Shown here in pieces: positions 36,379 to 44,832 of a stretch of DNA of 64,000 bases. The notes under the pieces are model-generated. The model made no database searches, was not told the origin of the DNA, and was given only the letters and a program-made list of their open reading frames with translations. The DNA comes from Thiohalophilus sp. GTDB lineage: Bacteria > Pseudomonadota > Gammaproteobacteria > UBA6429 > Thiohalophilaceae. Made by a program: the position numbers and the translations under genes. Every line of letters begins with the position of its first letter. Position 1 is the first letter of the stretch. The stretch is taken from NCBI RefSeq assembly GCF_034521165.1, contig NZ_JAXHMV010000001.1, forward strand, positions 299,946 through 363,945, given 5' to 3'.

Positions 36379-36999
36379 ATGGCCCGTTCCAGAACCAGCA
36401 AAAAATGGCTCACCGAGCATTTTGACGATCCCTATGTCAAAAAAGCTCAGCAGGAGGGCTGGCGCAGTCGCGCCATCTACAAGCTGATCGAAATTGACGA
36501 GCGGGACCGCCTGCTCAAACCCGGTATGACCGTAGTGGATCTGGGTGCGGCCCCCGGGGGCTGGTCGGAATATGCCGCGCGTAAAGTCGGCGACAAGGGG
36601 CGGGTGATTGCGCTGGATCTGCTGCCCATGGACGCGATTGCCGGCGTCGAATTCATCGAGGGGGATTTTCGCGAAGAGCCGGTCTACGAGCGCTTGCTGG
36701 CGGTGCTCGAGGGGCGGCCGGTAGACCTTGTAATGTCCGATATGGCCCCCAATATGAGTGGTATGAAGGCGGTAGATCAGCCGCGCGCTATGTATCTGGC
36801 CGAGCTGAGTCTGGAGCTGGCGCAAAAAGTCCTCAAGCCGGGCGGGGATATGTTGATCAAGGCGTTTACCGGCGAGGGTCTGGATGAATTTAAACGCGAA
36901 ATCCGGCAACATTTCGCGAAATTGGTTGTCCGAAAACCGAAGGCTTCACGGCCCCGTTCTCCCGAGATTTATCTGCTGGCGAGGGGCTATAATGTGTAG
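36379..36999 (+). CDS. rlmE: 23S rRNA 2'-O-ribose U2552 methyltransferase RlmE
   Basis: RlmE (FtsJ/RrmJ) methylates U2552 in the A-loop of 23S rRNA. The 206-residue protein has the S-adenosylmethionine motif VVDLGAAPGGWSEYA near residue 50. Catalytic residues lie in DLVMSDMAPNMSG and MLIKAFTGEG, matching the K-D-K-E set with the first Lys near the N-terminus. Length is normal (E. coli 209). ftsH follows after 55 bases in the same direction, the heat-shock pair known from E. coli. Confidence 0.97.
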   Translation: MARSRTSKKWLTEHFDDPYVKKAQQEGWRSRAIYKLIEIDERDRLLKPGMTVVDLGAAPGGWSEYAARKVGDKGRVIALDLLPMDAIAGVEFIEGDFREEPVYERLLAVLEGRPVDLVMSDMAPNMSGMKAVDQPRAMYLAELSLELAQKVLKPGGDMLIKAFTGEGLDEFKREIRQHFAKLVVRKPKASRPRSPEIYLLARGYNV

Positions 37000-37054
37000 T
37001 AGTGTATTTTGCATGACAGCAAACGCCTGTGATGGCAGGCCATGAGGTAGACCA

Positions 37055-38980
37055 TTGAACGACTTGACCAAGAATATCCTGTTGTGGGTGATCGTGGCGA
37101 TCATCCTCATGTCGGTGTTCCAGAATCTGAGCACGACAACTCCCGCGACTGAAAAGCCCTATTCACAATTCATGCAGGATGTGAAAAGCGGCCAGGTGAT
37201 GGAAGTCACTATTCAGGGGCGTAATATTACCGGCCGTACTCAAGGGGGTGAAAATTTCAAGACCTTCAGTCCTGAAACAGACAACACCGCCATGATCGGC
37301 GACCTGATGAAGCATAACGTGACCATCAAGGCCAAGCCGCCGGAGCAGTCTATCTGGACTCAGATATTCATCTCCTGGTTCCCGTTCCTGCTGATCATCG
37401 GCCTGTGGATTTTCTTTATGCGCCAGATGCAGGGTGGCGGCGGTGGCCGCGGTGCCCTGTCGTTCGGCAAGAGCAAGGCGCGCATGCTGGGTGAGGATCA
37501 GGTCAATATCCGCTTCAACGATGTGGCCGGCTGTGACGAAGCCAAGGATGAAGTGCAGGAACTGGTCGAATTCCTGCGTGACCCGGGCAGGTTCCAGAAG
37601 CTGGGCGGGATGATCCCGCGCGGTGTGCTGATGGTCGGCCCGCCCGGTACCGGTAAAACCCTGCTGGCCAAGGCGATTGCCGGCGAGGCCAAGGTGCCGT
37701 TCTTTACCATCTCCGGTTCCGATTTTGTGGAAATGTTTGTCGGTGTCGGCGCCTCGCGGGTGCGCGACATGTTCGAGCAGGCCAAGAAGCAGGCGCCGTG
37801 CATTATCTTTATCGACGAAATCGATGCGGTCGGTCGGCATCGCGGTGCCGGCCTGGGCGGCGGTCATGACGAGCGTGAGCAGACCCTCAACCAGCTGCTG
37901 GTGGAAATGGATGGCTTCGAAGGCAACGAGGGCGTGATCGTGATCGCCGCCACCAACCGTCCCGACGTGCTGGATCCGGCGTTGCTGCGTCCCGGTCGTT
38001 TCGACCGCCAGGTGGTCGTGCCGCTGCCCGACATGCGGGGCCGCGAGCAGATCCTCAAGGTCCACATGCGCAAGGTGCCGGTGGGTGATGATGTCGAACC
38101 GATGGTGATTGCCCGCGGCACACCCGGCTTCTCCGGGGCCGATCTGGCCAATCTGGTCAACGAGGCCGCCCTGTTTGCCGCGCGCGGCAACAAGCGCCTG
38201 GTCTGTATGGAAGAGTTCGAAAAGGCCAAGGACAAGATCATGATGGGCGCCGAGCGCAAGTCCATGGTGATGAACGAGGAAGAGAAAAAGCTCACCGCCT
38301 ATCACGAGGCCGGCCATGCCATCGTGGGCCTGAGCGTACCGTCGCACGATCCGGTCTACAAGGTCAGTATTATTCCGCGTGGCCGGGCGCTGGGTGTGAC
38401 CATGTTCCTGCCCGAAGAGGATCGCTATAGCTATACCAAGGAGCGGCTGGAAAGTTCCATCGCCTCCCTGTTCGGCGGGCGCCTGGCCGAGGAGCTGATC
38501 TTCGGCAACGAACACGTGACCACCGGTGCCTCCAACGATATTCAGCGCACCACCGAGATCGCTCGCAACATGGTGACCAAGTGGGGTCTGTCCGAACGCC
38601 TCGGTCCGATGACTTACGGCGAGGACGAAGGCGAGGTGTTCCTCGGTCATTCGGTGACCCAGCACAAGAACCTCTCCGATGAGACCGCGCATATTATCGA
38701 TGAAGAGATTCGCTCCATCATCGATCGCAACTACCAGCGGGCCAAGACGGTGCTGACCGATCATATGGACAAGCTGCACCTGATGGCACAGGCGCTGATC
38801 AAGTATGAAACCATCGACAAGCGGCAGATCGATGCCATCATGAGCGGTAACGAGCCACCGCCGCCCGCCGACTGGGATGATCACGAGCCGCCGCACAGCC
38901 CCTCCGATGACGAGGAGAAGAAACCCTCCCGCGCGGACAAGGGGGAAGGCAAGATCGGCGGTCCGGCCGGTGAACACTGA
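37055..38980 (+). CDS. ftsH: ATP-dependent zinc metalloprotease FtsH
   Basis: FtsH is the inner-membrane AAA protease that degrades sigma-32, LpxC and misassembled membrane proteins. The 641-residue protein has two membrane helices (about 5-24 and 103-122) around a small periplasmic domain. The AAA module has GPPGTGKT and CIIFIDEIDAVG, and the zinc site HEAGH lies near residue 420. The Pro/Glu/Lys-rich tail is variable. It starts with TTG at 37055 behind GAGGT. A clear terminator follows. Confidence 0.98.
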   Translation: MNDLTKNILLWVIVAIILMSVFQNLSTTTPATEKPYSQFMQDVKSGQVMEVTIQGRNITGRTQGGENFKTFSPETDNTAMIGDLMKHNVTIKAKPPEQSIWTQIFISWFPFLLIIGLWIFFMRQMQGGGGGRGALSFGKSKARMLGEDQVNIRFNDVAGCDEAKDEVQELVEFLRDPGRFQKLGGMIPRGVLMVGPPGTGKTLLAKAIAGEAKVPFFTISGSDFVEMFVGVGASRVRDMFEQAKKQAPCIIFIDEIDAVGRHRGAGLGGGHDEREQTLNQLLVEMDGFEGNEGVIVIAATNRPDVLDPALLRPGRFDRQVVVPLPDMRGREQILKVHMRKVPVGDDVEPMVIARGTPGFSGADLANLVNEAALFAARGNKRLVCMEEFEKAKDKIMMGAERKSMVMNEEEKKLTAYHEAGHAIVGLSVPSHDPVYKVSIIPRGRALGVTMFLPEEDRYSYTKERLESSIASLFGGRLAEELIFGNEHVTTGASNDIQRTTEIARNMVTKWGLSERLGPMTYGEDEGEVFLGHSVTQHKNLSDETAHIIDEEIRSIIDRNYQRAKTVLTDHMDKLHLMAQALIKYETIDKRQIDAIMSGNEPPPPADWDDHEPPHSPSDDEEKKPSRADKGEGKIGGPAGEH

Positions 38981-39005
38981 GCCATCCCGCCGTTAAGTAC
39001 AATCA

Positions 39006-39032
39006 ACGCCCCGTTTTGACGGGGCGTTTTTC
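39006..39032 (+). terminator. Rho-independent terminator after ftsH
   Basis: CGCCCCGT-TTTG-ACGGGGCG is followed by TTTTTCG. It closes the rlmE-ftsH unit. Confidence 0.93.
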
Positions 39033-39195
39033 GTTTTGCCCGGCAACGATTGCCAGTGGCGGTCATGTAACGCCCGCCAGGAGCCGTTTTCGACAAGCCG
39101 GTGGTTGTGGCGCGTGAATGGATCCGGTTTGCTTGCCGGTCGCCGTCGTCGAATGTTGTTAAACTACGGCAGCAGATACCCGGAATGAATCAAGC

Positions 39196-40014
39196 ATGGC
39201 GATAGATCTCAGTCCCGAACAATGGCCCCTGATCATGGGGATACTCAATGTGACCCCGGACTCCTTCTCCGATGGAGGGCATTTTAATCAGCCTTCGGCG
39301 GCGATCGAACGGGTGCGGCGAATGATCGAGGAGGGCGCCGACATGATTGATATCGGCGGCGAGTCTACCCGCCCGGGCGCGCCGGCCGTTTCACAAGAGG
39401 ATGAACTGGCACGGGTGATTCCGGTCATCGAGGCGATCCGTCGCGACAGTCCCATCCCGATCTCGGTGGATACCAGCAAGCCGGCGGTGATGCGCGCGGC
39501 GGTGGCCGCCGGCGCCAGCCTGATTAACGATGTGCGGGCGTTGCAGGAACCCGGCGCGCCGGAAGCCGCGGCCGAACTGGGTGTGCCGATCTGCCTGATG
39601 CACATGCAGGGCCAGCCGCGGACCATGCAGGCCAATCCGCATTACGAGGATGTGGTCGAAGAGGTCCTGGCGTTTTTGCTGCAGCGGATAGAGGCCTGTC
39701 AGGGTGTGGGGATTACGCCGGACAAGGTGATTCTGGATCCCGGCTTCGGTTTCGGAAAAACGGCGGGGCATAACCTGACCCTGTTCCGTGAGCTGGGCCG
39801 TTTTGTCGAGACCGGCTACCCGGTGCTGGTGGGGGTCTCGCGCAAATCGTTAATCGGCAAACTGCTGGGTGAGCGGCCGGTGGAAGAGCGCCTGGCGGGC
39901 AGTCTCGCCCTGGCAACCCTGGCCGGCTGGCTGGGGGCGGCCATCCTGCGGGTGCATGATGTACGCGAGACCGCCGATGCCCTGGCGATGTGCCGGGCTG
40001 TGCAACAGGCCTGA
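39196..40014 (+). CDS. folP: Dihydropteroate synthase
   Basis: FolP joins p-aminobenzoate to hydroxymethyl-dihydropterin in folate synthesis and is the sulfonamide target. The 272-residue protein has the family signatures LIMGILNVTPDSFSDGG near the N-terminus and IDIGGESTRPGA soon after. SISVDTSKPAV-type and LDPGFGFGKTAGHN motifs follow later. Length fits. It starts with ATG at 39196 and is followed, 80 bases on, by glmM, the usual neighbour. Confidence 0.97.
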   Translation: MAIDLSPEQWPLIMGILNVTPDSFSDGGHFNQPSAAIERVRRMIEEGADMIDIGGESTRPGAPAVSQEDELARVIPVIEAIRRDSPIPISVDTSKPAVMRAAVAAGASLINDVRALQEPGAPEAAAELGVPICLMHMQGQPRTMQANPHYEDVVEEVLAFLLQRIEACQGVGITPDKVILDPGFGFGKTAGHNLTLFRELGRFVETGYPVLVGVSRKSLIGKLLGERPVEERLAGSLALATLAGWLGAAILRVHDVRETADALAMCRAVQQA

Positions 40015-40094
40015 GTATCGGCGGGGTGATTGCTTTATAATCGCTGAAACAGGGCCTGGCCGGCCCGTGCCGGCGGCAAGGGGAATGTTGTTTT

Positions 40095-41435
40095 ATGTCA
40101 TGTAAATATTTTGGTACCGACGGGGTCCGCGGGCGGGTCGGGGAGTTCCCGATCACGCCGGAGTTTATTCTCAAGCTGGGCTGGGCGGCCGGGCGGGTGC
40201 TGGGCAATGGCGGCGGCAAGGTGCTGATCGGCAAGGATACCCGGCTCTCCGGCTATATTTTCGAATCGGCCCTGGAAGCGGGGCTGGCGGCCGCCGGCAT
40301 GGATGTCTGTCTGCTGGGCCCGATGCCGACGCCCGGCATTGCCCATCTGACCCGCACCCTGCACGCCCGCGCCGGGATCGTCATCAGTGCCTCGCATAAC
40401 GCCTATCCGGACAATGGCATCAAGTTCTTCTCCGCCGAGGGGACCAAGCTGCCCGACGAGGTGGAGCTGGCGATCGAGGCGATGATCGACCAGGAGCTGG
40501 TCACCAGCGCACCGGATAAACTCGGCCGTGCCACCCGGGTGGACGACGCGGCCGGGCGCTATATCGAGTTTTGCAAAAGCACGTTTCCCGAGCATCTCGA
40601 TCTCAACGGCCTGCATATCGTGCTCGATTGCGCCAACGGCGCCACCTACCAGATTGGACCCAAGGTCTTCGCCGAACTGGGCGCCAGACTGACGGTGATC
40701 GGCAACGATCCCGACGGCCTCAATATCAACGACGGTTGCGGCTCCACCCACCTGGAATGGTTGCAGAAAAATGTCCAGTTGCAGGGCGCCGATCTGGGCA
40801 TTGCCTTCGACGGGGACGGGGATCGGGTGTTGATGATCGACAGTCAGGGCGCGATCGTCGACGGCGACGAACTGCTGTACGTGATCACCGCCCATCGTCA
40901 GCGCACGCGGCGCCTGGAAGGCGGGGTGGTGGGGACCCTGATGACCAATCTGGGCATGGAGCATGCCCTGCAGGTGGCCGGCATTCCGTTCTCGCGGGCC
41001 AGGGTCGGGGATCGCTATGTGATGGAGCAGTTGCAGGCACAAGGCTGGCAACTGGGCGGGGAAGGCTCCGGGCACCTGATCTGCCTGGACAAGACCACCA
41101 CCGGTGACGGGATCGTGGCCGCCCTGCAGGTGCTGGCGGCGGTGGTGGAGTCCGGGCGAAGCCTGACCGATCTGGTGGCCGGCATGCACAAGTACCCTCA
41201 ACAGCTGATCAACGTCCGCCTGGCCCGCAAGGTCGACGTATTGGGCGCGCCCGAGGTACAGGCGGCGGTGGCCGCCGCCGAGTCGGAACTGGCCACCCGC
41301 GGCCGGGTACTGTTGCGCGCCTCCGGTACCGAACCCCTGCTGCGGGTGATGGTCGAGGGCCAGGATGCCGACCAGGTGACGCGGGTGGCACACGAGCTGG
41401 CCGGCGTCGTGGAGCGGGCGCTCGGTCCCGGCTGA
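40095..41435 (+). CDS. glmM: Phosphoglucosamine mutase
   Basis: GlmM converts glucosamine-6-phosphate to glucosamine-1-phosphate for peptidoglycan and lipopolysaccharide precursors. The 446-residue protein starts CKYFGTDGVRGRVGEFPI. It has the phosphoserine loop GIVISASHNAYPDNGIKFF (active Ser near residue 101), the metal loop DGDGDRVLMID, and the C-terminal phosphate site RASGTEPLLRVMVEG. All catalytic motifs are intact. It lies downstream of folP as in most Gammaproteobacteria. Confidence 0.98.
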   Translation: MSCKYFGTDGVRGRVGEFPITPEFILKLGWAAGRVLGNGGGKVLIGKDTRLSGYIFESALEAGLAAAGMDVCLLGPMPTPGIAHLTRTLHARAGIVISASHNAYPDNGIKFFSAEGTKLPDEVELAIEAMIDQELVTSAPDKLGRATRVDDAAGRYIEFCKSTFPEHLDLNGLHIVLDCANGATYQIGPKVFAELGARLTVIGNDPDGLNINDGCGSTHLEWLQKNVQLQGADLGIAFDGDGDRVLMIDSQGAIVDGDELLYVITAHRQRTRRLEGGVVGTLMTNLGMEHALQVAGIPFSRARVGDRYVMEQLQAQGWQLGGEGSGHLICLDKTTTGDGIVAALQVLAAVVESGRSLTDLVAGMHKYPQQLINVRLARKVDVLGAPEVQAAVAAAESELATRGRVLLRASGTEPLLRVMVEGQDADQVTRVAHELAGVVERALGPG

Positions 41436-41591
41436 GCGCGCTCCGACACTTACGCCACGGACCGCCTGGAATGGGGCCTTGACCCCTTCTCATCCGCCAA
41501 ATAACCCGGTTTTTCATTGATTTATTGCGGCCTGAACGGTAAGCTTTCGCGCTCTTTTATAAGGTCAACCGAACGAGAAGAAGGAGAGGGC

Positions 41592-42344
41592 ATGCGTCAG
41601 CCACTGATCGCCGGCAACTGGAAAATGAACGGTTCGCGCACGGATAACACGGTCCTGCTGGACGGGATCAAGGCGGGCATCGGCGACGTCAAAGCAGCGG
41701 AAGTGGCCGTCTGTGTTCCCTATGTCTATCTGGCGGATGTCCAGCTGCAGCTGGAGGGGACCTCCATCGCCTGGGGCGCCCAGAACCTGAGCAAGGAAGA
41801 GAAGGGCGCCTTTACCGGTGAAATCTCTGCCGCCATGCTGCTCGATTTCGGCTGCAAATACGTTATCGTCGGTCACTCGGAGCGCCGCAGCCTCTACGGC
41901 GAAGATGCCCCGCTGGTGGCCGAGAAATTCGAAGTGGCCCGTCAGGCCGGCCTCAAGCCGATTTTGTGTGTCGGCGAATCGCTCGAGGAGCGGGAGCAGG
42001 GGATCACCGAACAGGTGGTGGCTCGTCAGATCGACGCAGTGATCCAGCACGCCGGGGTAACGGCGCTGGCCGACGGCGTGATCGCCTATGAGCCGGTCTG
42101 GGCCATCGGCACCGGCAAGACCGCGACTCCGGAACAGGCCCAGGAGGTCCATGCCTTTATTCGCGGCCAGATTGTCAAACACGATGCGGCGGTCGCTGAA
42201 GGCTTGCGGATTCAATACGGCGGCAGCATGAACGCCGCCAATGCCGCCGAACTGCTGGCCAAGCCGGATATCGACGGCGGCCTGATCGGCGGCGCCTCAC
42301 TCAAAGCGGAGGATTTTCTGACCATCTGCCAGGCAGCGGGTTAG
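41592..42344 (+). CDS. tpiA: Triosephosphate isomerase
   Basis: TpiA interconverts dihydroxyacetone phosphate and glyceraldehyde-3-phosphate. The 250-residue protein begins MRQPLIAGNWKMNG. It has the catalytic His in VGHSERRSLYGE, the catalytic Glu in AYEPVWAIGTGKTATPEQ with the mobile loop, and the phosphate site GGSMNAANAAEL. The ATG at 41592 follows GAAGGAGAG. The frame is open from 41517 but that extension has no family support. secG follows after 25 bases. Confidence 0.98.
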   Translation: MRQPLIAGNWKMNGSRTDNTVLLDGIKAGIGDVKAAEVAVCVPYVYLADVQLQLEGTSIAWGAQNLSKEEKGAFTGEISAAMLLDFGCKYVIVGHSERRSLYGEDAPLVAEKFEVARQAGLKPILCVGESLEEREQGITEQVVARQIDAVIQHAGVTALADGVIAYEPVWAIGTGKTATPEQAQEVHAFIRGQIVKHDAAVAEGLRIQYGGSMNAANAAELLAKPDIDGGLIGGASLKAEDFLTICQAAG

Positions 42345-42369
42345 GATAAATCCGGGAGACTCTGAAAGT

Positions 42370-42738
42370 ATGTTGTATAACATTATTCTGGTATTGCATG
42401 TCATTGTTGCCGTGACACTGGTTGTGATGGTGCTGCTGCAACAGGGCAAGGGCGCCGATGCCGGCGCCGCGTTTGGTGGCGGCGGTGGTGGCGGCGCCTC
42501 GGGCACCATGTTTGGCTCGCGTGGCGCGGCGAACTTTCTGACCCGTTTCACGGCGGTGCTGGCGTTTCTGTTTTTCGGCCTGTCCCTGGCGCTGTTTACC
42601 CTGGCCGGGGATGTCAGCAAACCCGAAAGCATCGTGGATCAGGCCGAGCGGCAGTCGCAGGAAAGCACCGTGCCGGCCGCGCCCGAATCGGCTGCTCCGG
42701 AAGACGGCGCGCCGGTGGACGTGCCGAAGTCGGAGTAG
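42370..42738 (+). CDS. secG: Protein translocase subunit SecG
   Basis: SecG is a small accessory membrane subunit of the SecYEG channel. The 122-residue protein has two membrane helices (about 3-22 and 53-73). They are linked by the conserved VLLQQGKGADAGAAFGGG and SGTMFGSRGAANFLTR segment. An acidic Ala/Pro/Glu-rich tail follows. The order tpiA-secG-tRNA-Leu-nuoA is conserved in many Proteobacteria. Length is within the family range. Confidence 0.96.
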   Translation: MLYNIILVLHVIVAVTLVVMVLLQQGKGADAGAAFGGGGGGGASGTMFGSRGAANFLTRFTAVLAFLFFGLSLALFTLAGDVSKPESIVDQAERQSQESTVPAAPESAAPEDGAPVDVPKSE

Positions 42739-42752
42739 ATCCGCAAATCCTT

Positions 42753-42837
42753 GCCGAAGTGGTGGAATTGGTAGACACGCTATCTTGAGGGGGTAGTGGC
42801 GTAAGCCGTGCCGGTTCGAGTCCGGCCTTCGGCACCA
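42753..42837 (+). tRNA. tRNA-Leu (anticodon GAG)
   Basis: The 85-base sequence starts GCCGAAG, with a matching CTTCGGC acceptor strand, discriminator A and encoded CCA. It has a D-arm (TGGTGGAATTGGTAGACACG), an anticodon stem CTATC/GGTAG with GAG at 42787-42789, and a long variable arm typical of tRNA-Leu. The T-arm is GGTTCGAGTCC. It lies 14 bases after secG and is probably cotranscribed with it. Confidence 0.97.
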
Positions 42838-42852
42838 TCTTTCAAATCAAGG

Positions 42853-42884
42853 CCGTGCATGGGTTGCATACACGGCTTTTTTCT
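42853..42884 (+). terminator. Rho-independent terminator after tRNA-Leu
   Basis: GCCGTG and CACGGC form a stem with a 13-base loop that itself contains GCATGGGTTGCAT, followed by six T. It ends the tpiA-secG-tRNA unit. Confidence 0.85.
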
Positions 42885-42961
42885 GGTCGAACCGGCCCTG
42901 TTTTGATGTCCGGCCGCTCCCGGCATCCTGCCTCCCGCGGCATTCGCACATCCCTGTGCGT

Positions 42962-42974
42962 CGCCTTCGGCACC
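42962..42974 (+). repeat. Copy of the tRNA-Leu 3' end
   Basis: GCCTTCGGCACCA-like sequence repeats the last 12-13 bases of tRNA-Leu (42825-42837), 137 bases downstream. It may be a tRNA remnant or the trace of an integration event at the tRNA 3' end. No integrase is near. Confidence 0.5.
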
Positions 42975-42976
42975 AA

Positions 42977-43028
42977 CACAAACAAAAAGGCCTCCCGGGC
43001 GCATGCCCGGGAGGCCTTTTTGTTTGTG
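42977..43028. terminator. Long perfect hairpin, likely bidirectional terminator
   Basis: Two 24-base arms pair perfectly around a GCAT loop. The core is GGCCTCCCGGGC and the outer part is A/T-rich (AAAAA and TTTTT), so both strands show a stem followed by T. It insulates the secG-tRNA unit from the nuo promoter region. Confidence 0.85.
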
Positions 43029-43030
43029 AG

Positions 43031-43157
43031 GTTCTAGGGGCGAGGGGCTAGGTTCTAGGAAAAGAGTTTAGTTCTAGACACTTTTAGCGATTTTACCAGT
43101 TTTACGGTTCTGCGCTTTTTCTAGCCCCTAGTTCCTAGCCCCTAGCCCCTAGCCCCT
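43031..43157. repeat. CTAG-rich inverted repeat upstream of nuo
   Basis: The left arm GTTCTAGGGGCGAGGGGCTA (43031-43060) is inverted in the right arm, four tandem CTAGCCCCT-like units at 43121-43157. The 60-base loop has no gene. It is the largest member of the CTAG family in the window. From here to 43374 only the nuo promoter is recognised. Confidence 0.7.
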
Positions 43158-43228
43158 GAATCTTTTTATAGACCCCTAAAATTAAGCTAACATTTTGATA
43201 TGCAAGGTTTTTCGCGCTTTATACAAAC

Positions 43229-43258
43229 TTGACACAAAGTTTGCGGCTAGCCTAGACT
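43229..43258 (+). promoter_or_regulatory. Sigma-70 promoter of the nuo operon
   Basis: TTGACA (43229-43234) and TAGACT (43253-43258) are separated by 18 bases. The -35 is a perfect match. The transcript would begin near 43265, leaving a leader of about 110 bases before nuoA. Confidence 0.75.
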
Positions 43259-43374
43259 GGTTCGGCTTTGATCAATGATGATCACAGAGCAAAACAATAA
43301 TAAACAAAATCGTCCGACGGGGCGGTTTTAAATACATCCGCAGCCACTGCGGGATGCGGCGGAGGAGCACAACG

Positions 43375-43731
43375 ATGTTAGAGAACTATCTGCCGGTTCT
43401 CATATTCATGATTGTCGGTTTGACCGTCGGCGTCGTCATGATTGTGCTTGGCTTTGTCCTGGCGCCGAGCCGTCCTGACAGTGAAAAACTCTCTCCCTAT
43501 GAGTGCGGCTTCGAGGCGTTCGAGGATTCCCGCATGAAGTTCGACGTGCGTTATTATCTCGTTGCGATTCTGTTTATTATTTTCGATCTGGAAATTGCAT
43601 TTCTGTTTCCATGGGGCGTGGTTCTCGAGGACATTGGTATGTTCGGTTACGTTGCCATGGCGATCTTCCTGGGGATTCTGGTTATCGGCTTCATTTATGA
43701 ATGGAAAAAAGGAGCCCTGGAATGGGAATAG
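43375..43731 (+). CDS. nuoA: NADH-quinone oxidoreductase subunit A
   Basis: NuoA is a three-helix membrane subunit of complex I. The 118-residue protein has the conserved loop KLSPYECGFEAFEDSRMKFDVRYY split across residues 40-60, with the Cys of the A/D transition, and FIIFDLEIAFLFPW. The ATG at 43375 has GGAGGAG upstream. The frame is open to 43354 but without support. nuoB overlaps its last ten bases. Confidence 0.97.
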   Translation: MLENYLPVLIFMIVGLTVGVVMIVLGFVLAPSRPDSEKLSPYECGFEAFEDSRMKFDVRYYLVAILFIIFDLEIAFLFPWGVVLEDIGMFGYVAMAIFLGILVIGFIYEWKKGALEWE

Positions 43732-44198
43732 AAGGGTTACTCAAAGAAGGTTACGTTACGACCACGGCTGATCGGTTGATTAACTGGGCGCGCACCGGTT
43801 CGATGTGGCCCATGACCTTCGGTCTGGCCTGTTGCGCCGTGGAGATGATGCATGCCGCAGCGGCTCGTTACGACATGGATCGCATGGGTCTGATTTTCCG
43901 GCCCAGCCCACGGCAATCGGATGTGATGATCGTCGCCGGTACCCTGGTGAACAAGATGGCGCCGGCCCTGCGCAAGGTCTATGACCAGATGGCCGAGCCG
44001 CGCTGGGTGATCTCCATGGGCTCTTGCGCCAACGGCGGCGGTTATTATCACTATTCCTATTCCGTGGTCCGCGGCTGCGATCGGATTGTACCGGTGGATA
44101 TTTATGTCCCGGGCTGCCCGCCCACGGCCGAGGCGTTGCTGTATGGCGTCATGCAGTTGCAGAACAAAATAAAAAGAACCAACACCATAGCGCGCTGA
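43722..44198 (+). CDS. nuoB: NADH-quinone oxidoreductase subunit B
   Basis: NuoB carries cluster N2, the last iron-sulfur centre before quinone. The 158-residue protein has the four ligands in FGLACCAVEMMHA, GSCANGGGYY and VPGCPPTAEALL. The ATG at 43722 lies in the end of nuoA behind AAAGGAG, favouring it over the frame opening at 43701. Length matches the family. Confidence 0.98.
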   Translation: MGIEGLLKEGYVTTTADRLINWARTGSMWPMTFGLACCAVEMMHAAAARYDMDRMGLIFRPSPRQSDVMIVAGTLVNKMAPALRKVYDQMAEPRWVISMGSCANGGGYYHYSYSVVRGCDRIVPVDIYVPGCPPTAEALLYGVMQLQNKIKRTNTIAR

Positions 44199-44208
44199 TT
44201 CCTTATAT

Positions 44209-44829
44209 ATGTCCAGATACTATAAACAACTGGCCGAGCAGGTCCGGGAAAAATTTGGCAATCGCATCCAGTCCTGTGACGTGGACTGGGGTGAGCTGAC
44301 GATCGTTGCCGACCGGCATAAACTGTTGGATGTGGCTGTGACCTTACGTGATGATCCCGAATTCGCATTTGCCGAGTTGATCGATGTTTGTGGCGTGGAT
44401 TACAGCGAGTATGGCGGCGAAGGGCAGTGGCAGGGGGCGCGTTTTGCGTCGGTCTATCACCTGTTATCGATTGAACACAATCACCGTCTGCGTCTGAAGG
44501 TTATGCTGGATAACGAACCGCCGGTGATTCCATCCATGGTGGACGTCTGGGCCTCGGCTAACTGGTTCGAACGCGAGGCCTTCGATCTGTACGGCATCGT
44601 CTATGAAGGCCATCCCGATCTGCGCCGCATCCTGACCGACTATGGCTTTATCGGCCATCCGTTCCGCAAGGATTTCCCGTTGATCGGGAACGTGGAAATG
44701 CGCTACGACCCGGAAAAACAGCGTGTGGTCTACCAGCCGGTCAGTATCGAGCCGCGGGTTGCCCAACAACGGGTGATCCGTGACGATCATCGTTATGCCG
44801 ATCGTCTGCTGCAGGAAGAAGAGGAGTAA
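44209..44829 (+). CDS. nuoC: NADH-quinone oxidoreductase subunit C
   Basis: NuoC is a 30-kDa-type hydrophilic subunit of the connecting module. The 206-residue protein has the signature WFEREAFDLYGIVYEGHPDLRRIL in the second half, split near residue 125, and GHPFRKDFPLIG. In E. coli nuoC and nuoD are fused. Here they are separate, as in most other bacteria. nuoD begins three bases after the stop. Confidence 0.97.
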   Translation: MSRYYKQLAEQVREKFGNRIQSCDVDWGELTIVADRHKLLDVAVTLRDDPEFAFAELIDVCGVDYSEYGGEGQWQGARFASVYHLLSIEHNHRLRLKVMLDNEPPVIPSMVDVWASANWFEREAFDLYGIVYEGHPDLRRILTDYGFIGHPFRKDFPLIGNVEMRYDPEKQRVVYQPVSIEPRVAQQRVIRDDHRYADRLLQEEEE

Positions 44830-44832
44830 TTC

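Noticed and set aside
40037..40045. TTTATAAT before glmM as a promoter
   Set aside because: No -35 box lies at a suitable distance and folP-glmM are normally cotranscribed.
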